Below are positions 25,514 to 35,400 of a DNA stretch of 43,117 nucleotides, piece after piece. The DNA is taken from the NCBI GenBank assembly GCA_903845115.1, contig CAIMWE010000002.1, positions 1-43,117 on the forward strand. Direction: 5' to 3'. Each line of letters opens with the position of its first letter. Position 1 is the stretch's first letter. The position numbers and the translations under genes are program-made. A model generated the notes under the pieces. It ran no database searches and was not told where the DNA came from. It saw only the letters and a program-made list of their open reading frames with translations. The stretch is from an uncultured Acidobacteriota bacterium. Its GTDB lineage: Bacteria; Acidobacteriota; Thermoanaerobaculia; UBA5066.

Positions 25514-25851
25514 GCTCGTCCCTACCGGCCGGTCCGGCGGCAGCTGGCGGCGCCTCCGAAGGACACTCCACTTTCCGCGATCATCGGGACGATCACGGGA
25601 TCGATTCTAAGGCGGCCCGCAATCTTCTCCAACCCACCCGGCCAGGATGTCCCCGGGAGGATTCCCCCGGCTGAGCGTTCGCGCTTCCGTCCGCCGGTCT
25701 CCCGGGCGCCCGGCTCCTCCACCGGGAGGACCGGGGCGGCTGCTCGGAGGATGCCCCGCTGTACTAGACTGTGCCCTGGAGTCCAGGTGCACTCGAGAGA
25801 ACCGATCCCAGTCTCTGCAGGCGCTTCACCGAGGTGGGGCGGAGGCTCCCC
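25514..25851. other. Divergent intergenic region, 338 bp
   Basis: This gap separates the minus-strand CNB-FHA gene from the plus-strand T6SS locus. It holds the minus-strand promoter described separately. On the plus strand I find no convincing promoter; TACTAGACT near 25762-25770 is at best a weak -10. Part of the gap (25771-25851) is in frame with the next gene if an upstream GTG is used. No RNA gene was recognised. Confidence 0.5.
25604..25632 (-). promoter_or_regulatory. Candidate promoter for CNB-FHA/STAS operon
   Basis: Read on the minus strand, TTGGAG (25632-25627) and TAGAAT (25609-25604) are spaced by exactly 17 bases. The -10 box matches five of six consensus bases. It would give a leader of about 85 bases before the ATG at 25513. 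Confidence 0.45.
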
Positions 25852-27975
25852 TTGAAGGAGCTAGAGACGGCCCGTCTCCTTCCGCCGGGCGACATTCCCG
25901 CGCCGTTCGGGCTCCACCTCGTGCTGAGCGGCGCAGCCGGGGAAGAGCCCGGCCCCGTCCTCCTCTCGAGCGACGAGAGCTTCGCGCGCGTCTACCTCGC
26001 GGCCCTCCGGGGCGACGAGGGGAGCGTGGTGGAGCTGGCGGCGATCAAGCTCCTGGCGCCCGACCTTCCCGAGACCCTCGCGGCGGCTCCCTACTGCCAG
26101 GGGAACGAGTGGCTCGCCGAGCGCTGGGAGCGCGAGAGGAAGAGGCTGCGGGCCCTGCGCGAGGCCAGCCCTCTCTTCCCGCGCCTCCTGCAGCCGGATG
26201 GCGAAGCCGGCCGCCCGGCCGCCGAGATCCCTCCCCTCCTCCTTTGCCGGCCGTCGAGATCCTTCTTCGAGCCCCCCTGCCCGAACTGCAGCGGAGAGCT
26301 CGAGACCTGCCGCGACGAGGGCTTCCTGCGGGAAGCCGGCCTGCCGTCCTTCGCCGACTCGTGCCGCCGTTTTCTCTGGTGCCCTCGCTGCGCCCGCTCG
26401 GACGCGAGGCTCGGGGTCTGGTCGGCTTCGCCCGGTCCGGAGAAGGCCTCGATCTCGGTCGGGACGCCCGGCGACCTCCTCGAGGGGCTCGCCCGCGGGC
26501 TTCTCGGGGAGTGGGACGAGGCCGCCGTCGGGCGGTTCCCCTCGCCGTCCTGCGCCGCGGCAGCGACGGGAATCCGCAGGGACGGGGGCGGCTCGGTTGC
26601 CGAGTTTTCTCGGCGCTGGTCGGTCTTCTGCCTGACCGGCTCGCCGTACATCCTCACTGGCCTTTCCCCGGTTCGCATCGACGAGTGGACCGACGTCCTC
26701 GGAGGGCGCGACGCGCGCGACCTCGTGCCGGCCGGCGCGCCAGGGTCGGTCGCCGTGGACTCGGCGCGATTCCGCCTCGAGTGGCTCGACGCCTCTCTCC
26801 CCCCCTCGGGCCGGCTCCTCTACGGACACGACGGGACCGGGCTCGACGCGGTCGAGGTCTTCTTCCTGAAGATGCTGACCTTCCGGCAGCTCGTCGCGGG
26901 AGTCCTTCACTTCTACCGGCACGCCGGGCAGCCCCACCTCGACCTGCATCCCTGGCACGTCCTCCTCGACACCTACGGCGCGGGTGAGGGACTGCCGGCC
27001 TTCTGGACCTTCGAGGCGCGTCTCCACGGCCTGGCTTCCGCCGAGAAGACGAAGCTGTTCGGGATCGAGATCGTCCTTCCGCCGCCGGAGCCGCTCTTCC
27101 CGTACGCGGCCCCGGAGATCCTCGAGTTCCGCCTGGCGAGCCCCCGCCCGGCGGAGGTCTCCATCGGCGACGTGAGGGCGGCGGAGGAGGGGACCTACGT
27201 GCTGGAGGGCCGTCTGCGCGATTCGAGCGGCCTCTTCCCCCGGCCGGAGGGGACGGACTCGGTCCACGTCACGTTCCCGGACGACACGCTCGGGATCGGC
27301 CTCACGTCGCTGGTCCTGCGGCCGCAGCGCGGGGTGCCCGCGACGCACGAGGAGCTGGTCTTCCTGAGCGAGCCGGCGACGTTCGACGACGCCTCGCTGA
27401 AGAGGCTCCGGAAGAGCTTCGGGGTGAGGATTCCGGGAGCCCGCTACAAGGTCTTCCCCCGGTTCGGGGCGCCTTCGGACCTTCACTCGCTCGGGGTCCT
27501 TCTCCTGCGCGTCTTGGCCGTGGGAGAGGGGAGCGAGCTCCTGCCCGTCGTGCAGGCCGCCTGGCGCGCCGCGGGCGTCGCTTCGGCCGGCTCGGAGGGG
27601 AGCCCGGCCGGGAGGCTGCGGAAGGCCCTCTTCTCGGAGCCTGCGGCGGCAGGTCTCTTCGACAGGGCCTCCGTCTTCCATCGGCGCGAGGACCGCGCTC
27701 CCGGCCGGCCGAACGCCATTCCCCCCCTGCTCTGGGAGAAGGCGATTCTCCTGTCCCTCCGGCTCGCCACCCGGATTCCGGGTTTCTCCATCTGCTCGGG
27801 GCCGGGCGACTTCGAACCCGACGACCCGGCCGGGAGGATCCAGGAGGCCCTTCACGCCTGCGAGGAGATCGTAGGGGAGCTGCGTGCCCTTCTCTTCCAC
27901 CGCCAGCCGTTCCACTGGGAGGTTCACCAGATCCTGGCCGAGATGATGGCCGAAGAATCGGGGGGCCGGCCTTGA
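25852..27975 (+). CDS. Divergent kinase-like protein with zinc-ribbon-like insert
   Basis: TTG at 25852 is preferred because GGAGG lies just upstream; GTG at 25771 is an in-frame alternative (734 residues). From the TTG it has about 707 residues. I know no exact family. A kinase-like plan can be traced: AAIK66LLAPDL resembles the beta-3 lysine, H362-L-D364-L-H-P-W-H-V-L-L-D resembles the catalytic loop, and APSDLHSLGVLLLRVL (near 540-556) resembles the APE/alpha-F segment. No DFG is seen, and His replaces the usual catalytic-loop Asn, so it may be a pseudokinase. C143-P-N-C146 and C177-P-R-C180 suggest a zinc ribbon. It is first in the T6SS gene run, next to an FHA/TagH gene. Confidence 0.7.
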   Translation: MKELETARLLPPGDIPAPFGLHLVLSGAAGEEPGPVLLSSDESFARVYLAALRGDEGSVVELAAIKLLAPDLPETLAAAPYCQGNEWLAERWERERKRLRALREASPLFPRLLQPDGEAGRPAAEIPPLLLCRPSRSFFEPPCPNCSGELETCRDEGFLREAGLPSFADSCRRFLWCPRCARSDARLGVWSASPGPEKASISVGTPGDLLEGLARGLLGEWDEAAVGRFPSPSCAAAATGIRRDGGGSVAEFSRRWSVFCLTGSPYILTGLSPVRIDEWTDVLGGRDARDLVPAGAPGSVAVDSARFRLEWLDASLPPSGRLLYGHDGTGLDAVEVFFLKMLTFRQLVAGVLHFYRHAGQPHLDLHPWHVLLDTYGAGEGLPAFWTFEARLHGLASAEKTKLFGIEIVLPPPEPLFPYAAPEILEFRLASPRPAEVSIGDVRAAEEGTYVLEGRLRDSSGLFPRPEGTDSVHVTFPDDTLGIGLTSLVLRPQRGVPATHEELVFLSEPATFDDASLKRLRKSFGVRIPGARYKVFPRFGAPSDLHSLGVLLLRVLAVGEGSELLPVVQAAWRAAGVASAGSEGSPAGRLRKALFSEPAAAGLFDRASVFHRREDRAPGRPNAIPPLLWEKAILLSLRLATRIPGFSICSGPGDFEPDDPAGRIQEALHACEEIVGELRALLFHRQPFHWEVHQILAEMMAEESGGRP

Positions 27976-28012
27976 CGGGCCGGGCCCTCTCTCCGGCGGC
28001 GCGGGAGGGATC

Positions 28013-29923
28013 GTGACGTCTAGCCCGCGTTCGCTCGCCGCGGAGGTGTGGCTGGGGCCGATGGAGGGCCTGCGATACGTCGTGGAGACGCCGGGCTTCA
28101 ACCAGGCCATCCGCATCGGCCGCCTGCCGTTCGACCGCCGGTCGAAGGAGAAGAACCACCTCCTCCTCTCGGCCGTGGCTGGAGTCTCGGGAAGCCACGC
28201 CGAGGTCCGCCTCGCGGGGGCTCGCTGTTTCCTGAAGGATCTCGGCAGCGCCAACGGGACCTTCTCGGTGGGAAAGGCCGTGACCTCCGAGGTGGAGCTC
28301 AAGCCGTGGGAGGTCTTCCTCGTCTCGCTCACGCCGGTGCAGGCGTTCCTCGCGAGCCCGGAGGCGGTCCTTCCGCCGTTCGAGCCCGTGGCGGCCGCGG
28401 ACTGGCAGGACCCGGCCCTCTCTCCCATCATCGCCTCCGCGACCGAGGCGGCGACCCGATGCGGCGAGCGGTACATCGACACCCGGCACCTCCTCGAGGC
28501 CCTGCTCCGCTCGAGCGACGCCCGGTTCGAGGAGCCCTTCGCCTTGGCCGGCTGGTCGAGGCGCTCCGCCCTCGAGCTCCTCTTCACGAAGGATCTCTTC
28601 GAGGAGAGGTTTGCCTGGCTGGCCGAGGACCTGATCAAGCCCGTCGTGCTGACGGCGAAGTTCGCCGACGTCGTCGTCTCGCCGAAGGTCGCGCGGCTTT
28701 TCGATGCCGTCCGGGCGCGGGGCGCGGGGCTCGGCGGCACCGAGAGAACCGCCGCCGCGATGGGCGCGATCTTCACGGCGATCCTCTCGGACTCGCAGGG
28801 TCCGGTCGGAAAGTGGCTCGTGGCGCGCTCGGTGAGGCCGCTTTCGGAGGCCACGGTCGTCGAGGCCTTCCGCGGCGGGGAGAAGCCGGTGCGCAAGGAG
28901 CTCCCGGCCCCTCCGCCGGCCGTGCCGCCCGCGGAGCCCAGCGCCCCCCCGGCGGCCGTCAGCCCTCCGGCGGTGCCTCCTCCTCCCGGCCCGGTGAAGC
29001 CGCCCGCCCCTCCCGCCGCCGTCGAGCCCCCTCCGCGGGAGAAGGAGAAGCTCCCCGATCCCTCGAGCCCCGGCGACCGGGCGCTGACCGCACGGGCACG
29101 GGACCTCGCCGGCGAGCTCTTCGAGCTCTACGGGGCGCATCGCTTCGACTCGGCCGACGACAGGAGAAAGGTGCTCAGCGCCCGTGTCGGAAGGGATCTC
29201 GCCGCGCTGTCCAGGGAGGACCGGGAGAAGCTCCTGCATGCGCTCGGGCGCCAGCTCCCTCTCGTCTCCGAGGGGCCGAAGGTGGACGAGGAGATCACGC
29301 GGCTGAAGCGCCGGATAGATGAGCTCGAACGGCAGAAGGCCGAGGAAGTCCCGGCCAGGAGCGCCGCCGGCCCGCAGAAGGCGACGGCCCTCCCGCTTCT
29401 CCTCCGGCAGCTGGCCTCGGGCGAGGACCTCTCGGCGGCCGATCGGGAGGCGATGGTCCTCCGGCAGGTGCTGGAGTTCGCGATCAGCATGGAGGGGATG
29501 GTCCTCGGGCTCGTCCAGTCGCTGACGATGCCGGGGAACGAGACGATGCAGTTCCGGCTCCCGCAGTTCCGCGAGACGATCCAGTCCGTCCTCCATTCGA
29601 TCGCCGAGGGAAAGGGCGTCAACTCGCAGCGCACCCAGGACTACCTCGAGGAGCTCAAGAGGTGGCAGATCGCTCTCCTCGCCGCCTTCCACCAGGCCCC
29701 GGCGGACTGGTTCGACAGGCTCTGGAAGCGCATCAACCCCACCACGATCGAGTCCGCCCCCCGTTCGGCGGGCTGGAAGCTGCGCGGCGAGGCGGCGGAC
29801 TGGTGGGAGCTCTACCGGCAGGGAGTCAAAGACCTCGGGCCCGACGTCGTCCACGACCAGGTGCTCCAGGCCGTGGCGCGGATCGCCCGTGCAGAGTTCG
29901 AGAAGCTCAAGAAAAGCCAATAG
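28013..29923 (+). CDS. tagH: T6SS FHA protein, TagH-like, with Clp-N-like module
   Basis: 636 residues, GTG start at 28013. An N-terminal FHA domain (about 15-110) shows IRIGRLPF, SGSHAEV and SANGTF. Residues about 135-290 look like a double Clp-N repeat: RYIDTRHLLEALLRSSDARF and a second RTAAAMGAIFTAILSDSQGPVGKWL unit. A Pro-rich linker and a short coiled coil (ITRLKRRIDELERQK) follow. The C-terminal 150 residues (EFAISMEGMVLGLVQSL onward) match the region seen in T6SS-associated FHA proteins. Fha proteins elsewhere relay phospho-Thr signals to T6SS assembly. A Clp-N-like module is familiar from the TssH/ClpV ATPase rather than from FHA proteins. It sits between the kinase-like gene and tssJ. 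Confidence 0.75.
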   Translation: MTSSPRSLAAEVWLGPMEGLRYVVETPGFNQAIRIGRLPFDRRSKEKNHLLLSAVAGVSGSHAEVRLAGARCFLKDLGSANGTFSVGKAVTSEVELKPWEVFLVSLTPVQAFLASPEAVLPPFEPVAAADWQDPALSPIIASATEAATRCGERYIDTRHLLEALLRSSDARFEEPFALAGWSRRSALELLFTKDLFEERFAWLAEDLIKPVVLTAKFADVVVSPKVARLFDAVRARGAGLGGTERTAAAMGAIFTAILSDSQGPVGKWLVARSVRPLSEATVVEAFRGGEKPVRKELPAPPPAVPPAEPSAPPAAVSPPAVPPPPGPVKPPAPPAAVEPPPREKEKLPDPSSPGDRALTARARDLAGELFELYGAHRFDSADDRRKVLSARVGRDLAALSREDREKLLHALGRQLPLVSEGPKVDEEITRLKRRIDELERQKAEEVPARSAAGPQKATALPLLLRQLASGEDLSAADREAMVLRQVLEFAISMEGMVLGLVQSLTMPGNETMQFRLPQFRETIQSVLHSIAEGKGVNSQRTQDYLEELKRWQIALLAAFHQAPADWFDRLWKRINPTTIESAPRSAGWKLRGEAADWWELYRQGVKDLGPDVVHDQVLQAVARIARAEFEKLKKSQ

Positions 29924-29933
29924 GAGGCCCGTG

Positions 29934-30419
29934 ATGAGACAGGTGGGAACAAAGGGACGTTCGGTCCGGCTGGCTCTGGCGATCCTGGCGGCGGCCGGCA
30001 GCTTGGCCCTTTCGGGATGCGGCTCCTCGACCGGGACGGTCGCCTTCCGGTGCGGCCCGCAGATCAACGGGGGGCTCGCTCTCGCCGTGGACGTCGTCCG
30101 GGCCACCGAGCAGGAGGCCCGCAACATCCAGACGATGGGTGAGAAGTGGTTCTACGACCAGAGCCGGCTGAGCTTCCAGGGGCAGAACCGGATCCAGACG
30201 CTGACGTTCACCGCCGGCGAGGTCTCGGGCCGCTGCGACCGCGAGGTGACCGTGAAGGTCAACAAGGGCGAGATGTTCCTGGTCCTGATCGCGGACTACA
30301 AGTTCCAGGCGACCGATCCCGCCAGGTACGTGATCGCCCTTCCCCGCGAGAAGTGGGTCGGCCAGAAGGTGCTCGTCTCGGTCCTCGAGAGGGAGCTGGC
30401 CGTGGAGACGCGCTGGTGA
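29934..30419 (+). CDS. tssJ: T6SS outer-membrane lipoprotein TssJ
   Basis: 161 residues. The ATG at 29934 is chosen over the adjacent in-frame GTG because a GGAGG site lies six bases before it. A lipoprotein signal ends in the lipobox L26-S-G-C29. The mature part is short and beta-rich (TVAFRCGPQINGGLALAVDVVRAT, ..YVIALPREKW), as in TssJ. TssJ anchors the TssL-TssM membrane complex to the outer membrane. It lies directly before tssK, tssL and tssM, the classic membrane-complex order. Confidence 0.85.
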   Translation: MRQVGTKGRSVRLALAILAAAGSLALSGCGSSTGTVAFRCGPQINGGLALAVDVVRATEQEARNIQTMGEKWFYDQSRLSFQGQNRIQTLTFTAGEVSGRCDREVTVKVNKGEMFLVLIADYKFQATDPARYVIALPREKWVGQKVLVSVLERELAVETRW

Positions 30420-30429
30420 AGGCCGGCAG

Positions 30430-31788
30430 ATGAAGAAGAGCCCGCAGGTCCTCTGGGCCGAGGGGATGTTCCTGAGGCCCCACCACCTCCAGGCGGCCGA
30501 ACGCTACCGCGACGAGGCGCTGCACCGGGAGATCCAGCGCATTCAGCCCTTCTCCTGGGGCGTCGGCCTCCTCGAGGTGGCGCCGGACCAGCTCGAGAAC
30601 TTCGTCTTCGAGGTCCGCTCGGCGGCGCTCAAGCTCAAGGACGGCACGGCCCTGGAGCTCGGGACGACGCTCCTCCTTTCCCCCCGCAGCTTCAAGGCCG
30701 AGCTCGACAAGGCGAGCGGGCGGATGAGGGTCTTCCTCGGCGTCCCGGTCGCGCGCGAGGCGGGGGCCAACGTCTTCGCCCCCGGCGAGTCCCCGGGCGG
30801 GCAGGACCGCCGGTGGGCGGCCGAGACGGTCGAGGTCCTGGACGAGAACACCGGAGTCAACGCGCAGCCCGTCGCCGTGAGACGCTGCAACGGGCGCCTC
30901 ATCTTCGGGAACGAGAGCCACGAGGGGTTCGAGTGCCTCGAGATCGGCGTCGTGGAGCGTTCCGGGCAGGGGAGGAACCTCCCGGTCCTCTCGCGGGAGT
31001 TCATCCCTTCGGTCACCGAGGTGGGAGCGTCGGCGACCCTGCAGACGCTCTGCGACGGCGTGACGAACCGCGTCGAAGCCAAGCACCGCCTGCTCCTGAC
31101 GGACACGGCCCAGGGGCGCCTCTCGCTCTCGGCCGAGGGGCCCGCGGGCTGGCAGACCTTCCTGAAGCTCCAGGTCCTCGCGAACTCGCTCTTCCTCCTC
31201 CAGCAGCTGACGCGGATCCCGAGGATCCACCCGTTCACCGTCTACGCCGAGTTCTGCCGGCTGGCCGGCCAGCTCTCGGTCTTCGACGACGGCAAGAAGC
31301 CGGTCTCGGTGCCGCTTTACGACCACGAGCGGCTGGGGCCCTGCTTCCACGAGACCTGCCGCGTCGTGGAGGCGCTGCTCGAGAAGATCGTCGCCTCGCG
31401 CTTCAACAGGATCGAGTTCGTCCTGCGCGACGACCTGCTCGTGGCCGACCTCCTGCCCGAGCACGTGGAGGGGCCGGTCGAGCTCTTCCTCGCCATCGAG
31501 ACCAACGTCGAGGAGAAGGTCCTCAAGGGCCGGATCGTCACGATGAAAATGGGGTCGGTCACGGACATCCCCATCCTGCGCCAGCGACGGCTCTTCGGAC
31601 TCGACCTCGAGATGCTCAAGCGGACGCCGGCCGGCCTTCCGCAGCGGGAGGACTCCTTCTACTTCAAGCTGGAGAAGGAAGGGCCCTACTGGTCGAACGT
31701 CGTCCGGGACCACGTGGTCGCCCTGTCGGACGCGCTCGACCCGCAATTGAAGTTCGCCCTCTACGTCACCAACAAGCCGGGGAGCTGA
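30430..31788 (+). CDS. tssK: T6SS baseplate protein TssK
   Basis: 452 residues, of normal TssK length. The start VLWAEGMFLRPHHLQAAERY is a hallmark of the family. A later stretch GWQTFLKLQVLANSLFLLQQLTRIPRIHPFTVYAEFCRLAGQLSVF, described here by its ends G1148-like helix and SVF, is in the usual neck region, and the C-terminal head reads FALYVTNKPGS. TssK is a trimeric cytosolic adaptor that connects the baseplate to the TssJLM membrane complex. The stop is one base before the tssL ATG, so the two are probably coupled. Confidence 0.95.
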   Translation: MKKSPQVLWAEGMFLRPHHLQAAERYRDEALHREIQRIQPFSWGVGLLEVAPDQLENFVFEVRSAALKLKDGTALELGTTLLLSPRSFKAELDKASGRMRVFLGVPVAREAGANVFAPGESPGGQDRRWAAETVEVLDENTGVNAQPVAVRRCNGRLIFGNESHEGFECLEIGVVERSGQGRNLPVLSREFIPSVTEVGASATLQTLCDGVTNRVEAKHRLLLTDTAQGRLSLSAEGPAGWQTFLKLQVLANSLFLLQQLTRIPRIHPFTVYAEFCRLAGQLSVFDDGKKPVSVPLYDHERLGPCFHETCRVVEALLEKIVASRFNRIEFVLRDDLLVADLLPEHVEGPVELFLAIETNVEEKVLKGRIVTMKMGSVTDIPILRQRRLFGLDLEMLKRTPAGLPQREDSFYFKLEKEGPYWSNVVRDHVVALSDALDPQLKFALYVTNKPGS

Positions 31789-31789
31789 G

Positions 31790-32485
31790 ATGGACTACGT
31801 GACCGAGCTTTTCCGGGTGGCCTCGAAGGAATTCATGTTCTTCTCGGCCTTCCGCCAGAAGGTCCGCAAGGGGGTCCGAATCGCGGCGGACGACGTGGCC
31901 GCCGACCTGGAAGCCATCTTCCGGGAGCAGGCCGTGGCGGTCCGCGAGGACCCCCGCCTGGAGGCGCTGTGGGGGCCCGGTCCGAACGACCTCAAGGCGC
32001 GGTACGTCCTCGTGGTCCTCGCGGACGAGATCCTCATCCACTCCGGCTGGGATTCGGCGGAGGAGTGGCAGAACCGCATCCTGGAGGAGAAGTACTTCCG
32101 GACGAACATCGGCGGCGACCAGTACTTCGCCATCGCCAAGGAGCTCCAGCCCGACGACGTGGAGCTCGCCGCCATCGTCTTCGCGGGCCTCGCCCTGGGA
32201 TTCCGCGGGAAGTACCGCGAACGTCCCGAGAAGCTGGCCGAGGTGCGCAAGAACGTCTACCGGCTACTGTCGGAGTACCTCGCCACGCAGGCCGACAAGG
32301 TGACCCCCGAGGCCTACCACGTCGTGGCGCAGCAGCAGAAGCGCCTGAACCCCGTCCTGACGCTCGGGCGCGTGGCGATCGTCGGGTTCGGGTTCTTCTT
32401 CCTCTACGTCCTGATCACGTTCCTCCTCTGGGGCCGCCTCGTCGGGGACATCCGGGCCGTGGCGCAGGCGATGGGAGTGGCCTGA
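31790..32485 (+). CDS. tssL: T6SS inner-membrane protein TssL (DotU/IcmH family)
   Basis: 231 residues: a cytosolic helical domain (YVLVVLADEILIHSGWDSAEEW and FAGLALGFRGKY are typical DotU-family segments) and one C-terminal membrane helix at about 190-215. There is no peptidoglycan-binding extension after the helix. TssL contacts TssK and TssE in the cytosol and TssM in the membrane. ATG one base after tssK; tssM starts three bases after its stop. Confidence 0.95.
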   Translation: MDYVTELFRVASKEFMFFSAFRQKVRKGVRIAADDVAADLEAIFREQAVAVREDPRLEALWGPGPNDLKARYVLVVLADEILIHSGWDSAEEWQNRILEEKYFRTNIGGDQYFAIAKELQPDDVELAAIVFAGLALGFRGKYRERPEKLAEVRKNVYRLLSEYLATQADKVTPEAYHVVAQQQKRLNPVLTLGRVAIVGFGFFFLYVLITFLLWGRLVGDIRAVAQAMGVA

Positions 32486-32488
32486 GCC

Positions 32489-35400
32489 ATGTACGAGCTG
32501 CTCGAGCTCCTCCAGCGTCTCCCGAAGCCCATCAAGGCCCTCGGCATCGTCTTCCTCCTCATCCCGGTCTCCTACCTCCTGACGCGCGGGCTCGGCATCG
32601 AGAAGTACTGGTGGGTCGTCGTGCTCGGCATGATCGTCATCGCCGTCGCCGTCTGGGCGTTCGGGGAGTTCGTCAAGAAGGGCGACTCGAAGCGCGGCCA
32701 GGCCTTCGAGGGGGAGCTCCGCCGCGACGCCGAGAAGGTCGGCGCCTCCAAGCAGGAGGTGAGGGAGGCGCTCAAGGAGCTCTCGGCCAAGTGGGCGGAC
32801 GCCTCCCTGCAGCTCCAGAAGACGGGGCTCTCGATCTACTCGCTCCCGTGGTATCTGCTGATCGGCGAGCCGCAGTCGGGCAAGTCGACGACGCTCAAGA
32901 ACTCCGGCCTGGAGTTCCCCGTCGGCGGGGACGGCCTTTCGGGCTCGGGCGGGACGCGGAACTGCGACTGGTGGTTCGCCAACGAGGCGGTGATCCTGGA
33001 CACGGCCGGGCGCTTCACGTTCCAGGAGGACGCCGCCCCGGATGCCTCGGAGTGGTCGACGTTCCTGAAGCTCCTGAAGAGGTACCGCCGCTATTGCCCG
33101 ATCAACGGGGTCCTGGTGGTCGTTCCCTGCACGTCCCTCCTCGAGGACTCCCCGGAGGAGCTGGACCGCAAGGCCGCGAACATCCGCGGCAAGCTCATCA
33201 ACCTGCAGCGCGTCCTCGAGATTCGCTTCCCGGTCTTCGTCATGATCACGAAGGCCGACCGGATCCTGGGCTTCTCGGAGTTCTTCTCGAAGCTCGACCC
33301 GGTGGACCAGAAGCAGCTCGTCGGCTGGTCGAATCAGGTGGGACCCGAGAAGCCCTACGACATCCGCACGTTCGACGAGGTCTTCGAGAACCTCCTGACC
33401 CGGATCCACAAGCTCCGGCTGAAGTTCACGGCGAACGAGGAGATCGTCCAGAACGTCGACCGGATCTTCGTCTTCCCGGACGAGCTCCGCGCCATCAAGG
33501 ACCCGATCAAGCGCTACTTCCAGGGCATCTTCGTCGAGACCCGGTACGACGAGCCCTTCGTCTTCCGCGGCTTCTACTTCTCGAGCGGCGTCCAGCAGGG
33601 CAAGCCGATCGCCCGCGCCACCCGGGAGCTCCTCGGCGCGTCGGCCGAGGGAGTCCTCGACAACCTCGAGCAGATCTTCAAGCGTTCCCGCCCGTTCTTC
33701 ATCAAGGACTTCTACGAGAAGAAGGTCTTCCCCGAGCAGGGGCTGATCTCCCGGACCAAGGCGGCCGACGAGCGGGAGAAGCACGTCCGGTGGGCCACGT
33801 GGGGGCTGGGCGCGCTCATCGTCCTGATGGTCATCGGCGGCATCGCCGTCCCGTACTACTCGCTCCAGGCCTACGTGCGGCCGATCCAGGCGACCGTGAA
33901 GAAGGCGGAGGAGTGCGCGGGGAAGGGGCCGTGCCGGGTGGCGGAGGCCTATGACATCTCGGTCCGCCTGCACCAGCACAGGCTGGAGATCCAGAAGAAG
34001 TCCTGGCTCTTCCTGATGTTCTTCCGGGGCGCCAGGACGAACGAGCTGTCGACGCTCCTCGCGAGCATCAACCGGAAGGTGTACCTGGAGAAGGTCGTGG
34101 TGCCGGTCCTGGCGGACGTCGAGGCCCGGATGGGGAGCCTCGACTGGGAGAAGGCCTACGACTACAAGGCCTTCCTCAACGCGCTCGAATCCCAGCTCCG
34201 GTGGGCCGCGATCCAGAAGCCCTCGCCCGGCGACAAGCCGATCGTCCGGCCCGAGGACCTCCGCCTCGCCGCGGCGGTCCCGTTCATCCAGAGCACCAAG
34301 GGCGTCCCCTGGAGCCAGCGGTCCGCGGAGGTCGACGAGTGGGCCGCCGTGGCGGCCAGCAACGCGCCCGACGTGATCCTGGCCGGAGTCCTCACCGACA
34401 AGGCCGAGGTGGACGCCCTCAAGATCCCCTCCCCCGAGCGCCCCATCAAGACCTTCGAGAGCTACTGGACGGTGGCGAGCCTCCTGAGGTGGGACTACAG
34501 GCTCAACACGCTGCTCGGCCTGTACGCGGGCAAGTACCGGGAGCTGATCGCGACGGCGGACGACCCCGCCTCGCGGAGCCTCCTCTCCCGCTCCGCCCTC
34601 ACCGGCAAGGAGTTCCGGAAGGTCTACGAAGAGGTCGGCAAGCACCTGGCGACGCCTCGCGTCGCCTCGCTCGACTTCCCGGGCGTGACGCCGGACGTCT
34701 GGGAGCGAAACCTCAGGGCGGACTACGTGCGGCTCCTGGAGTTCAAGGCGGTGATCCCGGCCGTGAGCGACAACCGGCTCGAGACGATGATCGGCCAGCT
34801 CAAGGCCGACCACGCGACCCTGAACTCCACGAGCGCGCAGTACGTCTACCTCGTCGCCGAGGACCCGCAGAACAAGGCGAAGAAGGCCTGGACGCCCTCG
34901 GCGGCAGCGGTGTCGCCGATGCTCGTGGCCGTCTCCGACTACTCGGACCTCGAAGCGTTCGTGACGGCGGACAAGCCCCAGGCCGTCGTCGAGGAGGCGA
35001 AGGGCAAGTCCTCGCCAGCCGAGCGGAAGAAGACGATCGAGGACTTCTCGGCGAAGCAGCGGGCGCTCAAGGACAAGGCGGTGGAGAACCTGAAGGCGCT
35101 CCCGGCGATCCCTGCGGAACACCAGGGAGAGACGGGATTCAAGAAGTCGCAGCTCGAGGCGTTCGTCGACCGGACCGCCTCGGTGGCTTTCCTCTTCCGG
35201 ACGCTCCCGTACGCCCAGACGTTCCTCGAGCGGGAGATCGGACCCGGGTGCGACTCGGTCTGCTACCAGCGGGCGTTCGCCAAGATGATGGTCGACCTCG
35301 GCATCGCCTCCATCTCGGAGGCCGAGAAGGTCAGCTCGCGCGCCGACGTCAAGGAGATGGCGGGCGCCGTGGGCAGGCTGATGTACGACTACCTCGTCCG

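Noticed and set aside
25771-25851. Upstream GTG start for the kinase-like gene
   Set aside because: No ribosome site is found before 25771, while GGAGG precedes the TTG at 25852. It is kept as an alternative in the feature entry.
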